A stretch of DNA of 64,000 nucleotides. It comes from Azospirillum fermentarium (GTDB taxonomy: Bacteria; Pseudomonadota; Alphaproteobacteria; Azospirillales; Azospirillaceae). The notes under the pieces are model-generated. The model was given only the letters and a program-made list of their open reading frames with translations. It ran no database searches and had not been told where the DNA came from. The DNA lies in the NCBI RefSeq assembly GCF_025961205.1, contig NZ_JAOQNH010000003.1, positions 454,501 to 518,500 of the forward strand, in the 5' to 3' direction. Below are positions 43,136 through 51,509 of this stretch, one piece after another (position 1 is the first letter of the stretch; every line of letters starts with the position of its first letter). Position numbers and translations under genes: made by a program.

Positions 43136-43945
43136 TCAGGCGGGAACCGCGTCGATCCACACCTGGAACCCCGACAGGGTGTTGGGGCCGAAGGTGTGGG
43201 TCAGGGGCACGTCGGCGGCATCGCGCCCGTGGGCGATGAGCACCCGTCCGAACCGGGTATCGTTGTTGCGGGGATCGAAGGTGTACCAGCGCCCACCCAG
43301 GAAGACCTCCATCCACGCCGCGAAATCCATGGGCGCATAGGGCGGAGGCTGGCCGATGTCGCTGATGTAGCCGGTGCAGTAGCGCGCCGGGATGTTCAGG
43401 CAGCGGCAGAAGGCAATCGCCAGATGGGTGTAGTCCCGGCACACGCCGTGCCTTTCCCGGTAGGCTTCCGCCGCGGTGCGGGTGGCGCGGGAATGCTGGT
43501 AGCCGAAGGTCACATGGTTGTGGACGAAATCGCACACCGCCTGCACCCGCGCCCAGCCGGGCGGTGTGGTGCCGAACAGCCGCCAGGCCTCGTCCGACAG
43601 CACATCGGTTTCGCAATAGCGGCTGCCCAGCAGGAACAGCAGGGTTTCCGCCGGCAGTTCCTCCACCGGGTGCTGCACCGCACCGGGGGCCGCCGGATCG
43701 GAGGCGCCATCGTCGTGGATCACCCCATCGGTGCGCAGGGTGAAGCGCCCCGCCGGGGCCACCAGACGGCTGCACCAGTTGCCGAAGCTGTCGCGGTAGC
43801 TGTGGATGGGGACCGCCGGCGTGGTCAGCAGATGATCGGGCCGTTCCAGCGCACCGACGCGGGAATAATGCACGTTCAGCATGACGATCATCGGCGTCGG
43901 CTGAGGAAAGTCGTAGCTCATTTCGCAACCCAGCCGAAGGCGCAT
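43136..43945 (-). CDS. Transglutaminase-like family protein
   Basis: A 269-residue protein with a bacterial transglutaminase-like N-terminal domain and a core with the presumed nucleophile Cys in RHGVCRDYTHLAIAF. At the place of the usual catalytic His (HAW) it reads DFAAWMEVFL, so the triad appears incomplete; the Asp is present in WYTFDPR. Some members of this subgroup may share this change. Possible roles are a protease-like hydrolase or a non-catalytic fold. It converges on the YhhJ-like gene with a 7-bp gap. Confidence 0.85.
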   Translation of the reverse strand: MRLRLGCEMSYDFPQPTPMIVMLNVHYSRVGALERPDHLLTTPAVPIHSYRDSFGNWCSRLVAPAGRFTLRTDGVIHDDGASDPAAPGAVQHPVEELPAETLLFLLGSRYCETDVLSDEAWRLFGTTPPGWARVQAVCDFVHNHVTFGYQHSRATRTAAEAYRERHGVCRDYTHLAIAFCRCLNIPARYCTGYISDIGQPPPYAPMDFAAWMEVFLGGRWYTFDPRNNDTRFGRVLIAHGRDAADVPLTHTFGPNTLSGFQVWIDAVPA

Positions 43946-44018
43946 GGAGCCGTCTTTCTGTGATGAGGCGTTGCCGCCGGAACCCGATTAACGCCCCAAT
44001 GCACGAAACATCCAAACG

Positions 44019-44053
44019 AAAAGGGGCGCGCCGTTGCCGGTGCGCCCCCTTTT
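44019..44053 (-). terminator. Intrinsic terminator of pgk
   Basis: AAAAGGGGCGC pairs with GCGCCCC(C)TTTT around a 12-nt G/C loop, with one bulged C. On the leftward strand the stem ends in a short T-run. It lies about 16 nt after the pgk stop and separates it from the transglutaminase-like gene. Confidence 0.85.
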
Positions 44054-44069
44054 CCGAAAAACCGGCGGT

Positions 44070-45263
44070 TTATTTCTTCAGCGCCGCGACACCCGGCAGT
44101 TCCTTGCCTTCCAGCCATTCCAGGAAGGCGCCGCCGGCCGCCGAGACGTAGGTGAAGCGTTCTTCCACGCCCGCTGCGGCCAGGGCGGCCACGGTGTCGC
44201 CGCCGCCGGCCACCGACAGCAGCGTGCCGGCCTGGGTGGCGTCGGCGACGATGGCCGCCACGGCGTTGGTGCCGGCGTTGAACGGCGCGATCTCGAACGC
44301 GCCCAGCGGGCCGTTCCACACCACGGTCTTGGCGGTGGCGATCTTGGCCTTCAGGAATTCGACGGTGGCGGGGCCGACGTCCAGCGCCATCTCATCGGCG
44401 GCGATGCCGTCCGCCGGAACCGTGCGGTTGGCCGCACCGGCCTTGAATTCCTTGGCCGCCGCGAAATCCTTGGGCAGCAGCAGCTCGCAGCCGGCGGCCT
44501 TGGCCTTTTCCATGATGGCGCGGGCCTGGTCGGCCATGTCCTTTTCGCACAGCGAGCCGCCGACGTCGGTGCCCTGGGCGAACAGGAAGGTGTTGGCCAT
44601 GCCGCCGCCAAGGGCCAGCATGTCCACCTTGCTCACCAGATTGCCCAGCAGGTCCAGCTTGGTGGAGATCTTGGCACCGCCAACCACGGCCAGCACCGGG
44701 CGCTCGGGCTTTTCCAAAGCCTTGGTCAGCGCTTCAAGCTCCGCCTGCATCAGCCGGCCCGCGGCGGCGGGCAGGTGGTGGGCAACGCCCTCGGTCGAGG
44801 CGTGCGCGCGGTGGGCGGCGGAAAAGGCGTCGTTGACGTAGAGGTCGCCCAGCTCGGCGATGGCCTTGGCGAAGCCGGGTTCGTTCTTTTCCTCTTCCGC
44901 GTGGAAGCGGGTGTTCTCCAGCAGCACCATGCCGCCCGCCGGCACCGCGGCGATGGCGGCCTTGGCGGCATCGCCGACGCAATCCTCGGCAAAGGCCACG
45001 TCCTGGCCCACGGCGGCGGACAGATCGGCCAGCACATGGCGCAGGCTGTTCTTGGCGTCCGGCCCGTTCTTGGGACGGCCGAAGTGCGACAGGATGACGA
45101 CCTTGGCGCCCTTGGCGGCCAGTTCCTTCAGCGTCGGGGCCAGACGGTCGATGCGGGTGGTATCGGACACCCGGCCGTCCTGCATCGGCACGTTCAGGTC
45201 GGCACGCACCAGCACGGTCTTGCCGGAAACGTTCAGGTCGTCGATGGTGTTGAAATCGCTCAT
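44070..45263 (-). CDS. pgk: Phosphoglycerate kinase
   Basis: A 397-residue glycolytic/gluconeogenic kinase that interconverts 1,3-bisphosphoglycerate with ADP and 3-phosphoglycerate with ATP in the cytoplasm. Conserved elements: RADLNVPMQDG with R/D/N substrate contacts, RIDRLAPTL, ILSHFGRPK, VLLENTRFH, VVGGAKISTKLDLL, the nucleotide site NGPLGAFE and the C-terminal SVAGGGDTVAAL. Normal length. The ATG at 45263 follows AGGGAA. It stands alone here, not next to gap or fba. Confidence 0.97.
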   Translation of the reverse strand: MSDFNTIDDLNVSGKTVLVRADLNVPMQDGRVSDTTRIDRLAPTLKELAAKGAKVVILSHFGRPKNGPDAKNSLRHVLADLSAAVGQDVAFAEDCVGDAAKAAIAAVPAGGMVLLENTRFHAEEEKNEPGFAKAIAELGDLYVNDAFSAAHRAHASTEGVAHHLPAAAGRLMQAELEALTKALEKPERPVLAVVGGAKISTKLDLLGNLVSKVDMLALGGGMANTFLFAQGTDVGGSLCEKDMADQARAIMEKAKAAGCELLLPKDFAAAKEFKAGAANRTVPADGIAADEMALDVGPATVEFLKAKIATAKTVVWNGPLGAFEIAPFNAGTNAVAAIVADATQAGTLLSVAGGGDTVAALAAAGVEERFTYVSAAGGAFLEWLEGKELPGVAALKK

Positions 45264-45382
45264 GGCGCGTTCCCTGTTGCTCTTCGTGGTGTGATCCGCG
45301 GGGGGACGTTTGGCCGGGAGCCAAGCACAGCCGCGCCCGCTTTGCAACGGGGTGAAAGGCCGCCCCCGGCATCAAACGGCGC

Positions 45383-46342
45383 TTACGCGCGCCGCAGGGC
45401 CATGTCGATGGCCGGGCGCATGGCCAGCGTGGTGCGGTGGCCGATGTCCACCGCTTCCGCCGCGCGGTCGAAATCCATGATGCCGATGTGCCCCAGCTTG
45501 GGCGAAATCAGCGCGTCGGGCGGCTCTCCCGCCAGACGGGACCGGGTGATGCGGTCCTGCATGATGTCGATGGAGCCGGTGACGATCTCCATCACGTTGG
45601 GGGATGGGTGGGGCGGGGTGGTTTCGGCAATCTGGCGGGCCATGAAACGGGTGCGCCGCCCTGGCCGGCGGCCCAGCCACGCGCCCACCTGCCCGGTCAG
45701 GGCGGCCAGCGGGGTGCCGGGCCGCGCCGGTTCCGGCTCCTGGTCCTCCGGTGGGGGCTCCAGGTGGGGGACCGGGCGGGGCAGGGTGGTCATGTCGCTG
45801 TTCAGGTTGACCGCGATCACCACGTCGGCCCCCAGCGCCCGGCACAGCGAGACCGGCACCGGGTTGACCAGCGCCCCGTCCACCAGCCAGCGCCGCTCGT
45901 TGAGCACGGCGGGAAACACCCCCGGCATGGCGGCGGACGCCGCCACCGCATCCAGCAGCGGCCCCTCGCGCAGCCAGATCTCCCGCCCGGTGGTCAGGTC
46001 GGTGGCGACGGTGGCGAAGGGCTTGTCCAGATCCTCGATGCGCACGTCGGTGGCCGGGTTGCGGAAGCGGTCGAAGATCCGTTCCGCCGCCACCAGCCCG
46101 CCCTTGCGGAAGGTCACGTCGATGACCCCCAGCATGCCCAGCAGCCCCATGCCCTGCGCCCAGCTTTGCAACTCGTCGAGCTGTCCGGTCAGCCAGGCCG
46201 CCCCGACGCAGGCGCCGATGGAGGTGCCGGCCACCACCTCCGCCTCGATGTCCATTTCGTCCAGGGCCTTCAGCACGCCGATGTGCGCCCAGCCGCGGGC
46301 GGCCCCGCTGCCCAGGGCCAGGCCGATCTTCTGCTTCGTCAT
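45383..46342 (-). CDS. Patatin-like phospholipase family protein
   Basis: A 319-residue soluble lipid hydrolase of the RssA/YlbK type. The oxyanion-hole motif is GSGAARGWAHIGVL, the nucleophile serine is in GTSIG and the catalytic Asp in DGALVNPVP, so the Ser-Asp dyad is intact. A Pro/Glu-rich insertion (about 205-225) precedes the C-terminal helix region. The lipid substrate is unknown. It is a single-gene unit. Confidence 0.92.
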   Translation of the reverse strand: MTKQKIGLALGSGAARGWAHIGVLKALDEMDIEAEVVAGTSIGACVGAAWLTGQLDELQSWAQGMGLLGMLGVIDVTFRKGGLVAAERIFDRFRNPATDVRIEDLDKPFATVATDLTTGREIWLREGPLLDAVAASAAMPGVFPAVLNERRWLVDGALVNPVPVSLCRALGADVVIAVNLNSDMTTLPRPVPHLEPPPEDQEPEPARPGTPLAALTGQVGAWLGRRPGRRTRFMARQIAETTPPHPSPNVMEIVTGSIDIMQDRITRSRLAGEPPDALISPKLGHIGIMDFDRAAEAVDIGHRTTLAMRPAIDMALRRA

Positions 46343-46653
46343 GGAGGCTTTCGCCTTTCTTGGGATGCCGTCAGGTGACGCTTTATGTGGCGCTCCTCCC
46401 ATCGGAACGGCAAGGGTGGACCGCTACTCCCATCGGACGCCGACTTCTGGACCTCCGTCGGTGTGATGGCGCCCCTCTTTCGCGCGCCCGATCTTCACGG
46501 TGTCGGCCCCTGGCGTCCCGGCCAAAAGGGGTAGGCTTGAGGCAATAAGGTAGTAGATGGTCCTAGAACCTTTTTCCGTTAACCACTCGGAAAGGGGGTG
46601 GGGGGACTATGCCATCAGACAGGCCGCAACCTTGGGAACCGGAGGGAAGTGCC
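46343..46653. other. Intergenic region between patatin gene and small membrane ORF
   Basis: A 311-bp gap that must hold the divergent promoters of the patatin gene and the 44-aa ORF. A moderately A/T-rich stretch lies around 46540-46580. I saw no operator or further coding frame that I trust. Confidence 0.45.
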
Positions 46654-46788
46654 ATGAGCCGTGACCTCAAGAGCTTCAAAGGGGATTGGCGCCGCTGGTC
46701 GGCGGGCGAACGGGTGTTCGCCGTGGCCCTGCTCGTGGGGGCCGTCATGACCGCCGGCTCGCCGCTGGTGCTGATGGCCGGGCTTTAA
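46654..46788 (+). CDS. Small membrane protein (44 aa)
   Basis: A 44-residue frame with an excellent ribosome site (GGAGGGAAG, about 5-nt spacing to the ATG). A charged N-terminus (SRDLKSFKGDWRRWSAGER) is followed by a single hydrophobic helix of about 22 residues to the end. No known family. It converges with the LysE-type gene, whose end lies 8 bp away. Support: ribosome site, membrane pattern and typical codon use. Confidence 0.65.
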   Translation: MSRDLKSFKGDWRRWSAGERVFAVALLVGAVMTAGSPLVLMAGL

Positions 46789-46796
46789 GCAGGCGG

Positions 46797-47423
46797 CTAA
46801 ACCGCCAGGGACGCCAGCGCCGCCAGCCCGAACCCGCCCAGCACCGCCCCCGACGCCCGGTTGATCCACCGCATCAGGGCCGGGGTGACGCGGGCGCGGA
46901 CCAGCCCGACCCCGGCGGTCAGGATCAGCCACCACAGCGCCGACCCCAGAAACACGCCCATCACCATGGCCGCCGCGGCGGTGCCGCCCCCGGCCCCACC
47001 CACCCCCAGCGCTCCGAACACCGCGGCGAAGCTGATGATGGTCGCCGGGTTCGCCAGCGTCAGGAAGAAAGTGGAGGCGAAGGCCCCGGCCAGCCCCCGT
47101 CCGCCGTCCACCCGCGCCGCCGCCGACGGCGGCTCGGCCCGCAGCGTGCCCCAGGCCAGCCACAGCAGCAGCAACCCGCCCACCAGCCGCAACGGCACCT
47201 GCGCCTCCAGGATCAGGGCCGACACGGCGGCCAGCCCGAATCCGGCGATGGCACCATAAACGGCATCCGCCGTGGCGGCCCCCAGCCCGGTGACCAGCCC
47301 CGCCGCCATGCCGTCGGCCAGCGACCGGCGGATGCACAGCAGCCCGATCGGCCCCACAGGTGCTGCGATGGACACGCCGATCACCAGCCCGCGCAGCAGC
47401 ACGCCCATTCCTTCGGTGTCCAT
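46797..47423 (-). CDS. LysE family translocator
   Basis: A 208-residue exporter with about six helices and the LysE/RhtB opening pattern GVSIAAPVGPIGLLCIRRSL. Family members export amino acids or related compounds. It follows the Lrp-type regulator with a 6-bp gap on the same strand and has a GGAGGA ribosome site overlapping that gene's end. Lrp proteins commonly control such exporters. Confidence 0.92.
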   Translation of the reverse strand: MDTEGMGVLLRGLVIGVSIAAPVGPIGLLCIRRSLADGMAAGLVTGLGAATADAVYGAIAGFGLAAVSALILEAQVPLRLVGGLLLLWLAWGTLRAEPPSAAARVDGGRGLAGAFASTFFLTLANPATIISFAAVFGALGVGGAGGGTAAAAMVMGVFLGSALWWLILTAGVGLVRARVTPALMRWINRASGAVLGGFGLAALASLAV

Positions 47424-47429
47424 GACGGT

Positions 47430-47882
47430 TCATTCCTCCAGTGGCAGGACCGGTGTTTCCTTGGGCGAGGACAGGGCGATCACGGTGTGGGACCGCACGA
47501 TGCCCGGCAGCGTCTTCAGGGATTCGCCCAGAAACCGCTCCAGTGCGGCGGTGTCGCTCACCCGCACCTTCAGCAGGTACGACCATTCCCCGGTGACGTG
47601 ATGGCATTCCTGCACCGCGGGCAGGGCGGCGATGGCGGCACGGAACCCGATGTCGTGCTCCGGCCGTTCCAGCAGCACCTGAACGAAGGCCAGGATGTCC
47701 AGCCCCACCGCCCGTGGGGCCACGCGGGCACCCCAGCCGGTGACGGCGCCCTGGGCCGTCAGCTTGCGGATGCGGTCGTTCACCGCCGACACCGACAGGC
47801 CCACCGCCGTGCCGACCTCGGCATAGGAGGCGCGACCATCGTTTTGGATGTGCGCCAGGATTTTCCGGTCAATCTCGTCCAT
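47430..47882 (-). CDS. Lrp/AsnC family transcriptional regulator
   Basis: A 150-residue regulator: N-terminal helix-turn-helix (about 1-55, IDRKILAHIQNDGRASYAE) and a RAM effector domain (about 65-145) with HHVTGEWSYLLKVRV. It binds amino acids and very likely controls the LysE-type exporter encoded directly downstream. The ATG at 47882 gives the standard Lrp N-terminus (MDEIDRKIL); the frame extends upstream without support. Confidence 0.93.
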   Translation of the reverse strand: MDEIDRKILAHIQNDGRASYAEVGTAVGLSVSAVNDRIRKLTAQGAVTGWGARVAPRAVGLDILAFVQVLLERPEHDIGFRAAIAALPAVQECHHVTGEWSYLLKVRVSDTAALERFLGESLKTLPGIVRSHTVIALSSPKETPVLPLEE

Positions 47883-47919
47883 GACCAGATAATATGCGGT
47901 AAATTCGATTTTGAACAGT

Positions 47920-48222
47920 TTATTTTGCGGCTGTTGTCGCGGGCAGCCGGCGGAATTCCACTTTCCCCGCACCACAGCGGGGGCAGAACCAGTCGGGGTC
48001 GAGATCCTCGAACGCCGTGCCGGCGGGGGCGTTGTGCTCGGGGTCGCCGGGAATGGGGTCGTATTCATAGCCGGGGCAATCGCCGCCGCCGCAGCGCCAG
48101 CGCTGTTTCAGCCGCGGGTCGTCCGCCGCCGCCGGCACGGGTGCACCGCCGAACCACACCGTTGCCCCCGCCAGCAGGAACAGCATGTTGCGCCGGGCCA
48201 GCCGGGTCATCAGATCGATCAT
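47920..48222 (-). CDS. Exported rubredoxin-like protein
   Basis: A 100-residue protein: an N-terminal leader (about 1-33, with LARRNMLFLLAG resembling a Tat signal) and a rubredoxin domain. Iron ligands are Cys44 and Cys49 (C-x4-C rather than the usual C-x2-C) and Cys80 and Cys83 (WFCPRCG). The aromatic/acidic pattern PGYEYDP and FEDLDPDW is typical. ATG 48222 is 9 nt after GGGGG; ATG 48231 is too close. Rubredoxins are normally cytoplasmic, so export is notable. Partner unknown. Confidence 0.85.
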   Translation of the reverse strand: MIDLMTRLARRNMLFLLAGATVWFGGAPVPAAADDPRLKQRWRCGGGDCPGYEYDPIPGDPEHNAPAGTAFEDLDPDWFCPRCGAGKVEFRRLPATTAAK

Positions 48223-48336
48223 GACACGCATCCCCCATCACCATGGACGGCGCCACCATAACGTGCCGCCGTCCCGCCGGGGAGGGGCCGGCGGGGTGGT
48301 CATGAAAACTTCAAGTGACTGTCATGGAAGAGAAAT

Positions 48337-48981
48337 TTACGGCTCCGCATCCGGCTGCCGTGCCGGTTCCGCGTCGTGGAAGGCGGGCAGGGCGCGGCAC
48401 CGCTCCACGATGGTGCGGATGGTGGGATAGGCGTCCAGCGGGCAATCCATGCGCTGCGCGTTGAACACCTGGGGCACCAGCACGATGTCGGCGATGGTTG
48501 GGCTGGCGCCGTGGCAGAACGGCCCGGTATCGGGGGACGCGGCCAGCAGGGCTTCCACCGCCGTCAGCCCCTCGGCGATCCAATGGGCGTACCAGCGCTG
48601 CCGCCCGGCGTCGTCGATGCCGAAGGCATCGCGCAGGTGGTTCAGCACCTTCAGATTGTTCAGCGGGTGGATGTCGCAGGCAATGGCCAGCGCGACGGCC
48701 CGCACCCGCGCGCGGGCCGCCGGGTCGGTGGGCAGCAGCGGCGGGTGGGGGTGGCGCTCGTCCAGATACTCGATGATCGCCAGGGATTGGGTCAGGCACG
48801 TCCCGTCGTCATCCACCAGCGCCGGGATCAGCCCCTGGGGATTGATGGCGCGGTAGGCGGGGGTGTTCTGGTCCCCCTTGCGCAGGTGAATGAAGTGCAG
48901 GTCCGGCGACAGCCCCTTCAGGTTCAAGGCGATGCGCACGCGGAACGCGGCGGAGGAGCGGAAATAGCCGTAGACATCCAT
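48337..48981 (-). CDS. maiA: Maleylacetoacetate isomerase
   Basis: A 214-residue zeta-class glutathione S-transferase that converts maleylacetoacetate to fumarylacetoacetate in tyrosine breakdown. The N-terminal thioredoxin fold has YFRSSAAFRVRIALNLKGL (Cys of the usual SSC motif replaced by Ala, common in bacterial forms) and NPQGLIPALVDD; the helical domain has DIHPLNNLKVL. It starts 4 bp after the fumarylacetoacetase gene, in the same operon. Confidence 0.93.
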   Translation of the reverse strand: MDVYGYFRSSAAFRVRIALNLKGLSPDLHFIHLRKGDQNTPAYRAINPQGLIPALVDDDGTCLTQSLAIIEYLDERHPHPPLLPTDPAARARVRAVALAIACDIHPLNNLKVLNHLRDAFGIDDAGRQRWYAHWIAEGLTAVEALLAASPDTGPFCHGASPTIADIVLVPQVFNAQRMDCPLDAYPTIRTIVERCRALPAFHDAEPARQPDAEP

Positions 48982-48985
48982 GGCC

Positions 48986-50305
48986 TTATCCTTTCATGGG
49001 CGGGGCGGGGAGGATCCGCCCGCCGACGGTGCCGAACCCGATGCGGTAGCCGTCGCCCTGGCACCAGCCGGTGATGGTCACCGCGTCCCCGTCCTCCAGA
49101 AACGTCCGGGTCACGCCGCCGGCCAGCGTCAGCGGGTCGCGCCCGTTCCAGGTCAACTCCAGCAGGCTGGCGAAGGACTCCGGTTCCGGCCCGCTGATGG
49201 TGCCCGAGGCCATCAGGTCGCCCACCCGCGTGTTGCAGCCCGACACCGTGTGGTGGGCCAGTTGCTGGGCCATGCTCCAATAGAGATGGCGCAGGTTCGA
49301 CCGGCACACCGTCGTGGTCCGCTCGTCCCCCGCCGGGCGCACGGCCACCTCCAGCGCCACGTCGAAGGCGTGGTCGCCTTGGGCGCGCAGATAGGGCAGG
49401 GGTTCCGGCTCCTGCACCGGCCCCGGCACGCGGAACGGCTCCAGCGCGTCCAGCGTCACCACCCACGGCGAAATGGAGGTACCGAAGCTCTTGGCGTTGA
49501 ACGGCCCCAGGGGGGCGTACTCCCACTGCTGGATGTCGCGCGCGCTCCAGTCGTTCAGCAGGACCACGCCGAAGATGCGCGATTCCGCGTCGTCCACCGG
49601 CACCGGCACGCCCAGCGGGTTGCCGACCCCGACGACGAAGGCGGTTTCCAGCTCGAAATCCAGCTTGGTGCAGGGGCCGAAGCGTGGCGTCTCCTCCCCC
49701 GGTGCGATGGTCTGGCCCAGCGGGCGGGGGATGGGGGTGCCGCTGACCACCACCGAACTGGCCCGCCCGTTGTAGGCCACCGGCAGGTGCAGCCAGTTGG
49801 GCAGCAGTGGCTTGTCCGCCCCACGGAACATGCGGCCCACGTTGGCGGCGTGATGGCGCGAGGAATAGAAATCGGTGTAGCCGCCCACCTCGACGGGCAG
49901 GTGCATCCGCGCATCGGCCATGGGCACCAGTGCGCGGGCACGCAGGGCCGTGTCGTCGCGCAGGGTGGGCGTTTCGGCGTCCAGCAGATGGGACACCGCC
50001 GTCCGTACCGACCGCCACACCGCCGGGCCATTGGTGATGAAGGGGTTCAGGCTGCTCTGGGTGAAGACGTCGGCATCGGCTTCCGCCGGCAACAGCCCGG
50101 CGGCGGCGATGACGCTCAGGTCCAGCACCCGGTCCCCGATCGCCACCCCCACCCGCCGCTCCGGGTCGGCGGGGGTGGAAAAGATGCCGAAGGGCAGGTT
50201 CTGGATGGGAAAATGGCTGTCCGCCGCCACCGGCACGAACGAGCGGCGGCGGGGATCGTTGGGATCGGTGGCCGGATCGGTGTGGGGATCGGGGTTTGCG
50301 GTCAT
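48986..50305 (-). CDS. fahA: Fumarylacetoacetase
   Basis: A 439-residue enzyme hydrolysing fumarylacetoacetate to fumarate and acetoacetate, the last step of tyrosine and phenylalanine catabolism. The N-terminal SH3-like domain (about 15-125) has SHFPIQNLPFGIF; the catalytic domain has DFYSSRHHAANVGRMFRG, KLDFELETAFVVG and DWSARDIQQWEY, which carry the His, Glu and Asp metal and catalytic residues. Start at 50305 after GGGAGG. Homogentisate dioxygenase is not encoded within the window. Confidence 0.96.
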   Translation of the reverse strand: MTANPDPHTDPATDPNDPRRRSFVPVAADSHFPIQNLPFGIFSTPADPERRVGVAIGDRVLDLSVIAAAGLLPAEADADVFTQSSLNPFITNGPAVWRSVRTAVSHLLDAETPTLRDDTALRARALVPMADARMHLPVEVGGYTDFYSSRHHAANVGRMFRGADKPLLPNWLHLPVAYNGRASSVVVSGTPIPRPLGQTIAPGEETPRFGPCTKLDFELETAFVVGVGNPLGVPVPVDDAESRIFGVVLLNDWSARDIQQWEYAPLGPFNAKSFGTSISPWVVTLDALEPFRVPGPVQEPEPLPYLRAQGDHAFDVALEVAVRPAGDERTTTVCRSNLRHLYWSMAQQLAHHTVSGCNTRVGDLMASGTISGPEPESFASLLELTWNGRDPLTLAGGVTRTFLEDGDAVTITGWCQGDGYRIGFGTVGGRILPAPPMKG

Positions 50306-50330
50306 GGATGATCCTCCCTTTGTTTTCTTA

Positions 50331-50858
50331 TTATGGTGCGTCCCGGTGGCCGTCGCGCGGGCGGGCGGCCAGTTCGGCGGCACGGGCCTGAAGCTTGCCC
50401 AGCAGATGGTCGAGCTGTTCCATCTCGCCCGCCGACAGGGCCGCGGTCAGTTCGGTTTCATAGGCCAGCGCCAGGGGGGCGATCTCGTCATAGATGGCGG
50501 CACCTTTGGCGGTCAGGGTCAGGTCGGCGCGGCGGCGGTCGTCATCGCCGGTTTCCCGCAGGATCAGGCCGGAATCGAGCATCCGTCCGATGGCGCGGCT
50601 GACCTGCACCCGCTCCATGGCGGTGGCGGCGGCGACCTCGCTGGCGCTCAGCGTGCGTCCGCCGCTCAAGACCGCGATGACCCGCCATTCGGGGATGGTG
50701 ATGCCGAAGCGTTTCTCGTACAGCCGCGCCACCGTCAGGCTGATGGTGTTCGCCAGCACCGACAGGCGGTAGGGCAGAAAGGCGGTCAGTTTCAGCAGGA
50801 CGGCGGGGACGGTCATCGGTGGACGCTCGGACGGGGGAACACGCTGATGAAACCACAT
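50331..50858 (-). CDS. MarR family transcriptional regulator
   Basis: A 175-residue winged helix-turn-helix protein (GRTLSASEVAAATAMERVQVSRAIG, wing DDDRRRADLTLT). It lies 25 bp before fumarylacetoacetase on the same strand and is divergent from the VOC gene. A perfect operator palindrome lies just upstream, so autoregulation and control of the aromatic pathway are likely; the inducer is probably a tyrosine catabolite (inference). I chose ATG 50858, 6 nt after AGGGGG; the ATG at 50894 lies within the palindrome, and ATG 50816 is the other alternative. Confidence 0.9.
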   Translation of the reverse strand: MWFHQRVPPSERPPMTVPAVLLKLTAFLPYRLSVLANTISLTVARLYEKRFGITIPEWRVIAVLSGGRTLSASEVAAATAMERVQVSRAIGRMLDSGLILRETGDDDRRRADLTLTAKGAAIYDEIAPLALAYETELTAALSAGEMEQLDHLLGKLQARAAELAARPRDGHRDAP

Positions 50859-50874
50859 CCGCGCCCCCTTGACG

Positions 50875-50894
50875 ATGATTTCACTTGAAATCAT
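50875..50894. promoter_or_regulatory. MarR operator palindrome
   Basis: ATGATTTCA-CT-TGAAATCAT: a perfect 9+9 bp dyad. It fills the 17-bp spacer between TTGACG (50869-50874) and CATTTA (50892-50897), a plausible promoter for the rightward VOC gene, and lies 16 bp upstream of the MarR start. Binding would block both. Confidence 0.82.
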
Positions 50895-50955
50895 TTAAGA
50901 CGGGAAAGCCACCGATGCAATAAATTACATGGTTTCTAAAGAGAGGAACCGCCTC

Positions 50956-51492
50956 ATGCGCATCGAACAGATCCACCACGTCGCCTACCGCTGCAAGGAC
51001 GCCCGTGAAACGGTGGAGTTCTACCGCCGGGTTTTGAACATGGATTTCCTGGTGGCGATTTCGGAGGACCGCGTTCCCTCCACCAAGGAACCCGATCCGT
51101 ACATGCACGTGTTTCTGGATGCGGGCAACGGCAACATCCTGGCGTTTTTCGAGGTGCCCCATTCGCCGCCCATGGGCCGGGACGAGAACACGCCGCTGTG
51201 GGTGCAGCACATCGCCTTCCGCGTGGCGGACGAGGCGGCGCTGATGGCCGCCAAGGCGGAGGTGGAATCCCACGGCATCGCCGTCGTCGGTCCCACCGAT
51301 CACGGCATCATCAGGTCCATCTATTTCTTCGACCCCAACGGCCACCGGCTGGAATTGACCTGCCTGACCGGCACGCCCGAGCAGATGGCCGAACTCAAGG
51401 CGCTGGCCCCGGTGATGCTGGACGAATGGAGCCGGGACAAGAAGGTCGTGACCCAAGCCTCGTGGCTCCACCAAAAGGAATTCGAAGACTGA
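50956..51492 (+). CDS. VOC family protein (glyoxalase/dioxygenase superfamily)
   Basis: A 178-residue vicinal-oxygen-chelate protein with two beta-alpha-beta-beta-beta modules. Likely metal ligands are His in IHHVAYRC, His in VQHIAFRV and Glu in FFDPNGHRLELTC. It is half the length of 4-hydroxyphenylpyruvate dioxygenase and is not that enzyme. Position opposite the MarR-fahA-maiA operon suggests a role in aromatic catabolism. Start ATG 50956 follows GAGAGG. Confidence 0.85.
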   Translation: MRIEQIHHVAYRCKDARETVEFYRRVLNMDFLVAISEDRVPSTKEPDPYMHVFLDAGNGNILAFFEVPHSPPMGRDENTPLWVQHIAFRVADEAALMAAKAEVESHGIAVVGPTDHGIIRSIYFFDPNGHRLELTCLTGTPEQMAELKALAPVMLDEWSRDKKVVTQASWLHQKEFED

Positions 51493-51509
51493 GGAAAAAC
51501 GGGGGTGTC

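Noticed and set aside
50956..51492. 4-hydroxyphenylpyruvate dioxygenase, suggested by the tyrosine pathway context
   Set aside because: The protein is only 178 residues with a single VOC unit pair; the dioxygenase is about twice as long.
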